NCBI RefSeq assembly: GCF_000621625.1
Contig: NZ_JHXV01000025.1
Span: forward strand, 18,857 to 82,856
Length of the DNA stretch: 64,000 nt
Direction: 5' to 3'
Origin: Crocinitomix catalasitica ATCC 23190
GTDB lineage: Bacteria; Bacteroidota; Bacteroidia; Flavobacteriales_D; Crocinitomicaceae
Below the pieces are notes generated by a model that saw only the letters and a program-made list of their open reading frames with translations, was not told where the DNA came from and searched no databases. Both the position numbers and the translations under genes were made by a program. This document shows, in pieces, positions 1-7,936 of the stretch. Each line of letters begins with the position of its first letter. Position 1 is the stretch's first letter.

Positions 1-227
1 TGAATACCATTTATTGCTTCTTTAATTATTATTACTGGTCCATTTCTAATCTCTCCATTTTTATATGAAAGGAAATATTTGATTATGATAGAAATTCTTT
101 TTGGATCTAGCTCATCTGAATGTATATTCACTGCGGTCACTCTGACTGTTTCGAATCCTTCTCCAATTTCTACTTTATGTAGTTCTTCCGGTTTTTCTAA
201 TTCTATAACTCTCTGCTCGAAACTCAT
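1..227 (-). CDS. Partial unknown protein coupled to hsdM
   Basis: The first 75 codons are visible; the gene runs off the left edge. The ATG (225-227) overlaps the hsdM stop as ATGA, so the two genes are probably translationally coupled in one operon. The visible part is hydrophilic, begins MSFEQRVIELEKPEEL, and resembles no family I recognise. It does not look like the N-terminus of HsdS or HsdR, although those would be the expected neighbours. It could be an accessory gene placed between hsdM and hsdS. The reading frame and start are clear; the function is unknown. Confidence 0.6.
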   Translation of the reverse strand, partial: MSFEQRVIELEKPEELHKVEIGEGFETVRVTAVNIHSDELDPKRISIIIKYFLSYKNGEIRNGPVIIIKEAINGI

Positions 228-1873
228 ATTTTATCAAAATTCTCAACAATAACTTTCTGCAATTCATTTGATTTTTCAAATTGTTGCACTAAAGTCTTTT
301 TTAGGTCAGCCATTTTATCCTCAAATGGAATGCCGTCATCTTCTTCAGCTTCTGTACCTACATATATACCTGGGGTGAGTTTGTAATCTTGTTTTTGTAC
401 CTCAGCTAATGGAGCTGCATAGCAGAAACCTAGTTCGTTTTCATACTTGGGCATATCTCCTCCCTCACCCTTCGAGTCCACTCGACTGTCACCAGATCGA
501 GTCCTCAGGGTCCGGTCGGGTGAGTTTCTCCAATTGTGGTAGGTGTCTGTAATTTTATTAATGGTATCGTCTTCAAACACTCTTAATTTACGGCTCGCCA
601 TTTCGCCTAATTTAGAGGCATCAATGAATAAAATTTCATCTAATCGTTTGCAGTGTTCGCCATCTTTTCCATCTCTGTTTTTACTTAAAAAGAAAATACA
701 AGCGGGAATTCCTGTGGTTAAAAACAACTTATCAGGTAATCGGACAATACAGTCAATCATATTATTGTCCACCATGTATTGTCGCACATTTTTTTCTCCT
801 TTATTATTGGAAGTCATGGCGCCATTGGCCATTACAATTCCAGCCGTTCCTTTGTCAGATAAATGACTCCAAAAAGTTTGCATCCACATATAATTGGCAG
901 AACCATCAGTCGTAAATTCTTCTCTTGGTCCAAATAAACGGGGGTCGTGTTCTGGTAACTCTTCAGGATGCCAATTGCTCACATTAAAAGGCGGGTTGGC
1001 AATGATATAATCTGCTTTTAAATCAGGAAAACGATCATTCAGCAAGGAATCACCTATGCGCACATCAAAAGACAAATCTCTTAAAGCCAAATTCATTTTG
1101 CACAAACGCAAGGTGCCGTCATAGCGCTCTTGCCCATAAATTGAGATGTTCTTTTTGTCCCCTCCATGAGATTCTAAAAACTTTAAGGATTGGACAAACA
1201 TTCCTCCAGAACCACAAGCGGCATCAAATATTTTACCTGAATAAGGTTCTAACATTTCTACCAATAACCTAACAATACTGCCAGGGGTAAAGAACTGTCC
1301 TGCACCCGAACCTTCGGCAATGGCAAATTTGCCAATATAGTATTCGTAAATTCTACCTAAAATATCACTTTCAGGGTTTTCGCGTGCCGAGAATTTTTTG
1401 TGTGAAAATAAATTAATAATTCCCCTTACCTGCACGGCAGACAATTGGCTTTTTACGAAAATTCTTGGTAAAATTCCTTTTAAATCATCTCTGTATTGAG
1501 AAATGGCTTGATCCATTAAATCAAAAGCATCATCTACTTTTACTTTAATATCATCTTGCTCGGCATTGTCTTTTAAATATTCCCAAGTCGCTTCCTTTGG
1601 CAGGATATAAGTATTCTGCGAAAGATATTCGTCTGGATCATCTAAAACATACTGCAATTCATCATCTGAGATACCGTAATAATCAGAACCTTTTTCTCTT
1701 ACTAAACCTTTTAATTCATCACGTCTTGCTTCAAAACGCTCAGACATATGCTTTAAAAAAATTAGAGAAAGGACGTAGTCTTTGTATTGATTTTCAGCCA
1801 CTGCTCCACGTAATTCGTTGGCAGCTTTCCACAATTCATTTTCAAAATCAATATCAGCTTTAGTTTTTGCCAT
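224..1873 (-). CDS. hsdM: Type I restriction-modification DNA methyltransferase subunit
   Basis: This is the modification subunit (N6-adenine methyltransferase) of a type I restriction-modification system, which acts with HsdS for specificity and HsdR for cleavage. The 549-residue protein has the HsdM N-terminal helical domain (about 10-150), the SAM-binding motif FDAACGSGGMF (about 216-226) and the catalytic NPPF motif (293-296). A TPGIYVG motif near 500-506 is typical of the C-terminus. Residues about 451-475 form an arginine- and glycine-rich insertion between the usual HNWRN and KYEN segments. This insertion is encoded by a palindromic DNA element (464-524) related to the intergenic repeats at 2.1-2.9 kb and 6.1-6.8 kb. 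The start ATG is at 1873. hsdS and hsdR must lie to the left of the window if the system is complete. Confidence 0.95.
   Translation of the reverse strand: MAKTKADIDFENELWKAANELRGAVAENQYKDYVLSLIFLKHMSERFEARRDELKGLVREKGSDYYGISDDELQYVLDDPDEYLSQNTYILPKEATWEYLKDNAEQDDIKVKVDDAFDLMDQAISQYRDDLKGILPRIFVKSQLSAVQVRGIINLFSHKKFSARENPESDILGRIYEYYIGKFAIAEGSGAGQFFTPGSIVRLLVEMLEPYSGKIFDAACGSGGMFVQSLKFLESHGGDKKNISIYGQERYDGTLRLCKMNLALRDLSFDVRIGDSLLNDRFPDLKADYIIANPPFNVSNWHPEELPEHDPRLFGPREEFTTDGSANYMWMQTFWSHLSDKGTAGIVMANGAMTSNNKGEKNVRQYMVDNNMIDCIVRLPDKLFLTTGIPACIFFLSKNRDGKDGEHCKRLDEILFIDASKLGEMASRKLRVFEDDTINKITDTYHNWRNSPDRTLRTRSGDSRVDSKGEGGDMPKYENELGFCYAAPLAEVQKQDYKLTPGIYVGTEAEEDDGIPFEDKMADLKKTLVQQFEKSNELQKVIVENFDKI
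464..524. repeat. Palindromic element inserted in frame in hsdM
   Basis: The arms CTCACCC (464-470) and GGGTGAG (518-524) enclose TTCGAGTCC (471-479), an inner stem ACTCGA/TCGAGT (480-485, 497-502) and then CCTCAG. The intergenic repeats have the same order: TTCGAGTCC, a variable hairpin, CCTCAG, all inside a short outer stem. The element adds about 25 codons to hsdM without breaking the frame. Family membership is inferred from shared motifs and architecture, not from an alignment score. Confidence 0.65.
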
Positions 1874-2100
1874 GGGGTATTTTAGTTAGGAAAACCTAAA
1901 TATAGCAAATACCTCTCAAGGTTTCTCATAGGAGAGTGAAAAACAGGGTTTTTCCTGTATGACAAAATGGATTTATCGAATTCGAGGGACAGTGTCCCAC
2001 GATTTGTTTTTTCTAGAAATAAATAGTGCAGACAGTGTCTGCACTATTTATTAGTGGTTTATCCAAACATTATATAGATATCTGGGACCAAGGCACCGGA
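1874..2100. other. Upstream region of hsdM, no gene
   Basis: No convincing coding sequence is seen. A small palindrome TTAGG-AAAA-CCTAA (1886-1899) lies just upstream of the hsdM start and could be an operator. Further out are the short palindrome GGGACAGTGTCCC (about 1986-1998) and the long palindrome at 2018-2052. The repeat array starts at about 2100. Confidence 0.5.
2018..2052. repeat. Perfect 35-bp palindrome
   Basis: Seventeen-base arms (2018-2034 and 2036-2052) are exact reverse complements around a single central G at 2035; the core reads TGCAGACAGTGTCTGCA. A diverged relative lies at about 5850-5940 (AGTGCATACAGTGTCTGCAT), likewise between a gene start and a repeat array. There is no U-run, so it does not look like a standard terminator. 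Confidence 0.8.
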
Positions 2101-2945
2101 AACGAAGACCGCTTGTGGCTTCGAGTCCATTTGCTCGTCTATCGACTTGCAAATCCTCAGCCACCGCTAATAATTGTTCTAACTTTTAAGAAGGATTGAA
2201 ATAGTAATTGTAGGTGAATGAGGATTGCGCTAACATTTTTTAGATTATTTAGAACAAAACATAGGTGACTGAGGCGTGCAAAGCACGGGACTCGAAGGCA
2301 CCGGAAACGATGACCGCTTGTGGCTTCGAGTCCATTTGCTCGTCTATCGACTTGCAAATCCTCAGCCACCGCTAATAATTGTTCTAACTTTTAAGAAGGA
2401 CTGAAATAGTAATTGTAGGTGACTGAGGCTTCCGCTAACATTTTTTAGATTATCCAGAACAAGACGTAGGTGACTGAGGCGTGCAAAACACGGGACTCGA
2501 AGGCACCGGAAACGAAGGCACCGCTAACATTTTTTAGATTATTTAGAACAAGACGTAGGTGACTGAGGCGTGCAAAGCACGGGACTCGAAGGCACCGGCT
2601 ACGAAGACCGCTTGTGGCTTCGAGTCCATTTGCTCGTCTATCGACTTGCAAATCCTCAGCCACCGCTAATAATTGTTCTAACTTTTAAGAAGGATTGAAA
2701 TAGTAATTGTAGGTGAATGAGGATTGCGCTAACATTTTTTAGATTATTTAGAACAAAACATAGGTGACTGAGGCGTGCAAAGCACGGGACTCGAAGGCAC
2801 CGAAACAAAGCCACCGCTAATTTCTATTAATAATTTTGAGCATGCACTGATAGATAATGAAGATGTAAGGTGACTGAGGCGTGCAAAGCACGGGACTCGA
2901 AGGCACCGGATCGAAGGCACCGGAAACGAAGGCACCGAAACCCCA
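2100..2945. repeat. Palindromic repeat array A (8 elements)
   Basis: Eight related palindromic elements fill the gap between hsdM and the next gene. Five (about 2264-2302, 2469-2507, 2558-2596, 2763-2801, 2869-2907) read GGTGACTGAGG, inner stem CGTGC/GCACG, GGACTCGAAGGCACC. Three (2115-2164, 2320-2369, 2614-2663) are in the opposite orientation with outer stem GTGGCT/AGCCAC and inner stem ATTTGC/GCAAAT. The spacers are also conserved (GCTAACATTTTTTAGATTAT and relatives). The array abuts the TAG stop (2948-2950) of the downstream-numbered gene, so it forms that gene's 3' region. Short open frames inside it are by-products of the repeats. Confidence 0.85.
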
Positions 2946-2947
2946 CC

Positions 2948-3793
2948 CTACAAAGAATAAACAAACCCAGCGGAAACAGTTCCAAAATGCAACCAGTTTC
3001 TCACATAACCATCACCCGGGCCGACATTATCGTTTGAAGTTCCGACAGCTCCGCCGCCTAAATAACGCACATTAAAAAAGGCACTGATTGGGGTGGTTAA
3101 TTGGTAGCCTGCTCTTAGGCTGGCATCTAAAATCGCACCGACAATTTCTGTGTCGCTGCCATTTAAATAACTCACTGGTGCATAAATTCCATCGGCTTCT
3201 AATTCGGTATAAAAGCGGTTGGTGATATTGTGGCGGGCACGAATTTTCAAGGCTGGAACGATACCTAAATCTCGGTTTGTTCTGAATTTATCACCGTCCA
3301 ATGATTCGAATGAAATGGTGGCATTTCTAAACTGCACTGTTGGACCAATTGCGAATTTCAGCTTAGGGTTATTCGGCAATAATTCTCTTAAATAACTGAA
3401 TCGATAAAAGGGGAAATTATACAACATCTTCACTCCCGATCCCGCAGGAAAAAGCAAATCATCTACAATCAAATCGTCTGTTAAAACAACTTTCGTTTCA
3501 ATGGCCAATGGTTGATACAATAGAATAAATGTATTTCTTGGGTTGATATCCAATTCGAGTGACGGTCGAATGATAGGAAACAAAACATCTTGACCACCAT
3601 CGCGTTTATAGTCGAAATAAGTACCGCTATTACTGAATTGCACTTTGTGATCGAGCACACCCAGAAAACCAATTTCTGCGACAGCTCTCAGTTTTATTTT
3701 GGGGTTAATATTTTCTTCTTCCGGTAAGTTTTGGGCACCTAAATTGAAAGATATACATGTAAAAAGTACTGCTAAAGTATTTTGAAAAGTCAT
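2948..3793 (-). CDS. Putative outer-membrane beta-barrel protein
   Basis: This is a 281-residue exported protein of unknown function. The signal peptide is clear at about 1-20, ending near LGAQ. The remainder alternates short polar turns with amphipathic, aromatic-rich strands (for example FFNVRYLGGG and VSAGFVYSL at the end), as in small outer-membrane barrels of Bacteroidota. I see no enzyme motif. The gene stands alone on the minus strand, and its stop codon directly borders repeat array A. The barrel assignment is inferred from composition and strand pattern. ATG at 3791-3793 is the obvious start. Confidence 0.65.
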   Translation of the reverse strand: MTFQNTLAVLFTCISFNLGAQNLPEEENINPKIKLRAVAEIGFLGVLDHKVQFSNSGTYFDYKRDGGQDVLFPIIRPSLELDINPRNTFILLYQPLAIETKVVLTDDLIVDDLLFPAGSGVKMLYNFPFYRFSYLRELLPNNPKLKFAIGPTVQFRNATISFESLDGDKFRTNRDLGIVPALKIRARHNITNRFYTELEADGIYAPVSYLNGSDTEIVGAILDASLRAGYQLTTPISAFFNVRYLGGGAVGTSNDNVGPGDGYVRNWLHFGTVSAGFVYSL

Positions 3794-4002
3794 GGCTTTG
3801 GTTTTTAATTAATAATAGTTCTGATTCAACTAAAACTATTCCAAAACTGGCTTTTTCAGACCAATAATGTTCAATTCACCTATTTTATTGCTGTTTTTGG
3901 ATCTTTTTTCATGAAAAACCTAAAAACAACCGTATTAAAAAGATGTAAAAGAATTCTACATTATTGCGTAAAATAGGCACATGTTAGGCAGTGAGAACGA
4001 AA

Positions 4003-4033
4003 GTATTGCTAGACATCCCGCTTGTGACTTCTG
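4003..4033. repeat. Fragment of the palindromic repeat family
   Basis: The stretch GCTAGACATCCCGCTTGTGACTTC is near-identical to the start of the first element of array B (about 6080-6104), but the rest of the element is missing. It lies just downstream of the fic stop codon. The surrounding 3794-4045 gap holds no gene. Confidence 0.6.
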
Positions 4034-4045
4034 GTTGGGTTGTCA

Positions 4046-5584
4046 TTATTTAATCTCAAAAATGTCTTTATATTTTGACTCAATATCCTTAACTTCTTTT
4101 TCTTCAAGAACCGTAAATTCTTTTGTTATCGCGCATTTTGATAAAACACCTTGTCCTTGTCTCAAAAAACTTGCAAGTAAGGAAAGTTCTTTATCAGGCA
4201 TTTCGTATACATCATCAATGTATCTTTTGAACGCTTCATATTTTTCCAAATAATTGACTTCATTCGGAATGATGTTTTCTATTGTATCTTGCACACAGTC
4301 ATACAAGAACTCGGCTTGTACGGTTGCGTCAAAATAGCGATAGTAATCAATAGTATCGTTGAGGACTTCAACATTATTATCCGGAGTAGGCTTCCAATTA
4401 ATGTGTTCCAATATTGGATGCGAATACTGTTCAAGTATTTCACCATAATCTTTAACATGGTCTAAAATTGAAGCTGAAACAGGAAAAATTACACCTTGCT
4501 GGGTATAATTCATTTTGGCCAATATATGATGTATGATATATCTGTGAAGACGACCATTGCCATCTACAAAAGGGTGAATAAATACAAACCCAAAAGCTAT
4601 TTCTGCAGCGACTAATACAGGATCCATTTCTTTCTCCATCAATAAATTCTTGGTATCAATCCATCCTTCCAAAAGGGTGGAGAGATCTTCAAATTTGGCC
4701 GAAATATGATCTGGAATTGGTTCCTGACTTACTTCATCTCGTTCTCCAACAAATCCTTGCTGTTCGCGAATTCCCATTCTTGTGAAACGTGTGTTCTCTA
4801 TCACAATTTGTTGTAAGCGATTGAGTTCGTTTACATCTAATTCATTTATGCCCGCTTGCCCGATCGCTTTTCCCCATCTGGCCGCTCGATTACTACGTGG
4901 CTTTTCGCCCTCAATAGTAAATGAAGCTTTTGAATCTTTCAATAAGAGATAAGCCGACGCTCTTTGTAATAAATCTTTACGAACGCTATTAAGGTAGGTG
5001 TTCTTTTGTTTTCGGATATCTGATAGGATATATTTCTCTAATTTTTCTGTTTTTCGAATTAATGGACAGAAGTTTCTTGTGCCTGGTAAATTATTGATGA
5101 CTTTATGCCGTGGCGAACTTTCGCCTTTAATGGCATATTGTAATTTTTCGACTACAACAGGCACTAAGTTCCCTGTTTTCAAATCAGGAATATCTAATTT
5201 ATCCGACATTAACCATTCGTATAAGAACCAGATTCTACGGCTGTATTGCCCGAGCATCTCCTGCTGGATCATTTGTTCTAATTCAATTGTGGAAACTTGT
5301 TCGAATAATTTTTTTAAAACTAGCAGATTCACACCTTCATATTTGAGTGCAAAAATGAGTTGTTTATATAAGTTTTCTTCTGGTAAATATCTTGCTTCAA
5401 ACACTTGCCAATATTCAGTTTTAGCGCGTCTTTTTTTATGACTCACAAATGATAATTGCTTCGGAATTGGTACTTGCAATTGATACGCTTCAATGATTGC
5501 GCCATACCCCACAATAACACCTTCTGCAGGTACCTTTCTGCCGTGAAAAACACTTAATTCAGGTGAATAACATTTAATACTCAT
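4046..5584 (-). CDS. fic: Fic domain protein (class II, autoinhibited)
   Basis: This 512-residue Fic enzyme probably transfers AMP or another nucleotide-derived group to a protein hydroxyl. The core motif HPFVDGNGRLHR begins at His337, the catalytic base; the Asn, Gly and Arg residues expected for phosphate binding are present. An SxxxEG inhibitory helix motif (SFTIEG, about 221-226) precedes the Fic core, which marks class II: the Glu normally blocks ATP binding. The first 200 residues and the last 120 are of unknown function; the tail may be a helical or winged-helix segment. The gene is monocistronic. Six copies of a short bipartite motif cover its start and upstream region (5544-5683), suggesting tight control. 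No separate antitoxin gene is seen, consistent with the built-in inhibitor. Confidence 0.9.
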   Translation of the reverse strand: MSIKCYSPELSVFHGRKVPAEGVIVGYGAIIEAYQLQVPIPKQLSFVSHKKRRAKTEYWQVFEARYLPEENLYKQLIFALKYEGVNLLVLKKLFEQVSTIELEQMIQQEMLGQYSRRIWFLYEWLMSDKLDIPDLKTGNLVPVVVEKLQYAIKGESSPRHKVINNLPGTRNFCPLIRKTEKLEKYILSDIRKQKNTYLNSVRKDLLQRASAYLLLKDSKASFTIEGEKPRSNRAARWGKAIGQAGINELDVNELNRLQQIVIENTRFTRMGIREQQGFVGERDEVSQEPIPDHISAKFEDLSTLLEGWIDTKNLLMEKEMDPVLVAAEIAFGFVFIHPFVDGNGRLHRYIIHHILAKMNYTQQGVIFPVSASILDHVKDYGEILEQYSHPILEHINWKPTPDNNVEVLNDTIDYYRYFDATVQAEFLYDCVQDTIENIIPNEVNYLEKYEAFKRYIDDVYEMPDKELSLLASFLRQGQGVLSKCAITKEFTVLEEKEVKDIESKYKDIFEIK

Positions 5585-5765
5585 GCTTATTGATGAAATT
5601 TATTTAATACAAGATAGGTGAATTTTACTTAATTCGGGTGAAAAAAGCTTAATAAAATACAAGATAGGTGAAAATGACTTAATGTTTAGTGCTTGAAAAA
5701 TGGGTAATTGCATGAGAAAACAGGTAATTATTTCAGCTGAATTGGAAAACTGGGTAAGTAATGAG
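5544..5765. promoter_or_regulatory. Phased operator-like array over the fic start
   Basis: The bipartite motif TGAA-N5-(C/T)TTAAT occurs six times, with TGAA starting at 5544, 5564, 5594, 5619, 5639 and 5669. The spacings are 20, 30, 25, 20 and 30 bp. Most copies are preceded by GG. The first two copies lie within the first 14 codons of fic and the rest upstream. Further out, GGTAA occurs at 5703, 5723 and 5753, again spaced 20 and 30. Such regular phasing suggests cooperative protein binding. The binding protein is unknown. Confidence 0.6.
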
Positions 5766-6069
5766 ATTAACTAAGAGACTTGCCACGTCATGAATGCGGA
5801 CACGCTCACATCGTAAGCCAGCTAAAACTTGACGAGGTCATTTTCAATTCGTGGGACACTACCCCCTGTTTTTGGTTTTTTGATGATTTGAAAAGTGCAT
5901 ACAGTGTCTGCATAATCTGTTTAGAAGTTTATACAACTATGATGTGTTTAACTGCGATGTACTGAACCTGCAGAAGTGAAGGACCAACACATTCCTTTTT
6001 CATGTAAAGATTTTCGCTTTTTCTTTACACGTTATAAACAATACATATAGAAAAATGACTTTTCTTTAC
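5766..6069. other. Gene-free spacer with diverged palindrome
   Basis: No convincing gene is present. The part at about 5850-5940 is related to 1980-2070: both carry a GGGACA-type motif followed some 40 bases later by CAGTGTCTGCA and then TTTA-rich sequence. The palindrome here is degraded. An open frame over 5780-5965 has no credible start region or protein features. Confidence 0.5.
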
Positions 6070-6803
6070 ACGAAGGCACCGCTAGACATTCCGCTTGTGA
6101 CTTCGAGTCCCGCGCAAAAGCGCGCCTCAGCCACCGCTAACATTTTTTTGACAATTTAGAACAAATCATAGGTGACTGAGGCGTGCAAAGCACGGGACTC
6201 GAAGGCACCGGATCGAAGCCACCGCTAACATTTTTTAGATTATTTAGAACAAAACATAGGTGACTGAGGCGTGCAAAGCACGGGACGCGAAGGCACCGGA
6301 TCGAAGCCACCGCTAACATATTTTAGATTATTTAGAACAAAACATAGGTGACTGAGGCGTGCAAAGCACGGGACTCGAAGCCACCGACAACATTTTTTTG
6401 ACAATTTAGAACAAAACATAGGTGACTGAGGCGTGCAAAGCACCGGATCGAAGCCACCGCTAACATTTTTTTGACAATCTAGAACAAAACATAGGTGACT
6501 GAGGCGTGCAAAGCACGGGACTCAAAGGCACCGGATCGAAGCTACCGCTAACATTTTTTTGACAATTTAGAACAAAACGTAGGTGACTGAGGCGTGCAAA
6601 GCACGGGACTCGAAGGCACCGGCAACGAAGCCACCGCTAACATTTTTTTGACAATTTAGAACAAAACATAGGTGACTGAGGCGTGCAAAGCACCGGATCG
6701 AAGCCACCGACAACATTTTTTTGACAATTTAGAACAAAACATAGGTGACTGAGGCGTGCAAAGCACGGGACTCAAAGGCACCGTCAACGAAGCCACCGAC
6801 AAC
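6070..6803. repeat. Palindromic repeat array B (9 elements)
   Basis: The array has one inverted element (6097-6134; inner stem CGCGC/GCGCG around AAAA) and eight direct elements starting at 6171, 6259, 6347, 6421, 6494, 6582, 6671 and 6744. Spacing is 88-89 bp after a full element and 73-74 bp after one or both of the shortened types. The elements at 6421 and 6671 lack about 14 bases of the right arm. Spacers are near-identical (ACATTTTTTTGACAATTTAG and variants), so this is a tandem amplification rather than a CRISPR. The array ends at the TAG stop (6805-6807) of the next gene. Confidence 0.85.
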
Positions 6804-6804
6804 G

Positions 6805-7830
6805 CTACCCCAACCTGAAGCTAATTGGTAAAACAAACAATGTTGGTTTAACGCGGTTATGATCCGTTCCGGGCGTCCATTTAGGCATGGCTTTAATAAT
6901 CCGAATTGTTTCGTCGTCTAAATCTTCAGTGACACTTCTTACGATATCGACATCATTGATATTTCCGTTAATTTCGACAGTGAACTTTATAAAAACCTTT
7001 CCACGTTCATCCGAATCAATTGAAACGGGTGGATAGACTAATTTTTTCTGAATGAATCTTATCATTGCATCTTGTCCTCCGGGAAACTGAGGATCGGCAC
7101 TTATACTTGCATCAAAAGCCTTTGTCGTTCCATCTTCATTCCACCACAAGGTTGTAGGAATTTCCCCTTCTACATAAAGTTCTTGCGCTGCCAATTGACC
7201 AGACTTAAAATAGTAATTCCATTCCCCCACTTTATTACCGTTCTCATAGGTTCCTTTTTCGTCTACCTTACCATTTTCCCAATATCTTGTCCACTCACCA
7301 TTCATTTCATCTGCTTTATATTGCCCAGATTGAATCAATTTTTTGTTTTTCCATTCCTTATACTCACCCTCTAAATTCCCAGCTACATAGAATTTTTCCT
7401 CATCTAGTTTTCCTTTTTCATCCCAACTTTGCCAAACCCCTTCCCTAACGCCGTTTTTATAACTGCCTTTAGCACTCGTTTCCCCATTGGCATGGAAATA
7501 TTCCCATTCACCAATGCGCTCACCCTCTTCATACCGTCCTGTTAAATCAAGTTTCCCATTTCTACCAAAACGCTGATACAACCCATGTTTCACCTCTTGC
7601 TTTTTAGATTGATAGGAAATAGATTCCTTCATTCTATTCGGTCGTTTGAATTTTTCAACCTGAAATGATTCGTCCGCATTCGAATAAGATTGTATATAAT
7701 AATTGGCAACATCTTCTTCCTGTGTTTCCCACAAACCATTACAAAAAACAATGGTCGTATCCTCACTAGAAAGTGCAGTATTCGATAAAAGTGAGATTAA
7801 AAAAAATAGGGAAACAAAGCGTAGTTTCAT
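6805..7830 (-). CDS. MORN-repeat protein with TonB C-terminal domain
   Basis: This 341-residue exported protein has a signal peptide at about 1-22. It then has roughly six MORN_2 (YwqK-type) repeats with the pattern GxYxxGxxxGEWxYYxxxG (about 75-235), and a TonB C-terminal fold from about 245 to the end (FPGG, GKVFIKFTVEINGNI, WTPG). TonB C-terminal domains pass energy or bind partners at the periplasmic face of the outer membrane, but this protein lacks the N-terminal anchor and proline-rich linker of true TonB. It is therefore more likely a periplasmic binding or scaffold protein. The domain fusion is common in Bacteroidota. The gene is followed immediately by repeat array B. Confidence 0.85.
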   Translation of the reverse strand: MKLRFVSLFFLISLLSNTALSSEDTTIVFCNGLWETQEEDVANYYIQSYSNADESFQVEKFKRPNRMKESISYQSKKQEVKHGLYQRFGRNGKLDLTGRYEEGERIGEWEYFHANGETSAKGSYKNGVREGVWQSWDEKGKLDEEKFYVAGNLEGEYKEWKNKKLIQSGQYKADEMNGEWTRYWENGKVDEKGTYENGNKVGEWNYYFKSGQLAAQELYVEGEIPTTLWWNEDGTTKAFDASISADPQFPGGQDAMIRFIQKKLVYPPVSIDSDERGKVFIKFTVEINGNINDVDIVRSVTEDLDDETIRIIKAMPKWTPGTDHNRVKPTLFVLPISFRLG

Positions 7831-7936
7831 AAGTGTGAAAATTTAAAATTCAGAGTTCGAATATATAAAAACTTCGCTATCGCACCACAAAATCAATAAA
7901 TTATACTTATCATTGTGATATCAAAATGATACTATT

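Noticed and set aside
2157..2935. Small proteins on the minus strand with the phrase RVPCFARLSHL
   Set aside because: They are translations of the palindromic repeats, with no independent start signals and the same peptide from each copy.
5780..5965. A 61-residue plus-strand protein
   Set aside because: Composition is random-looking, and the region contains a degraded palindrome shared with 1980-2070; no ribosome-binding context.
6097..6803. Array B as a CRISPR
   Set aside because: The spacers between repeats are nearly identical, the period is 73-89 bp, and no cas genes are present; it is a tandem amplification.
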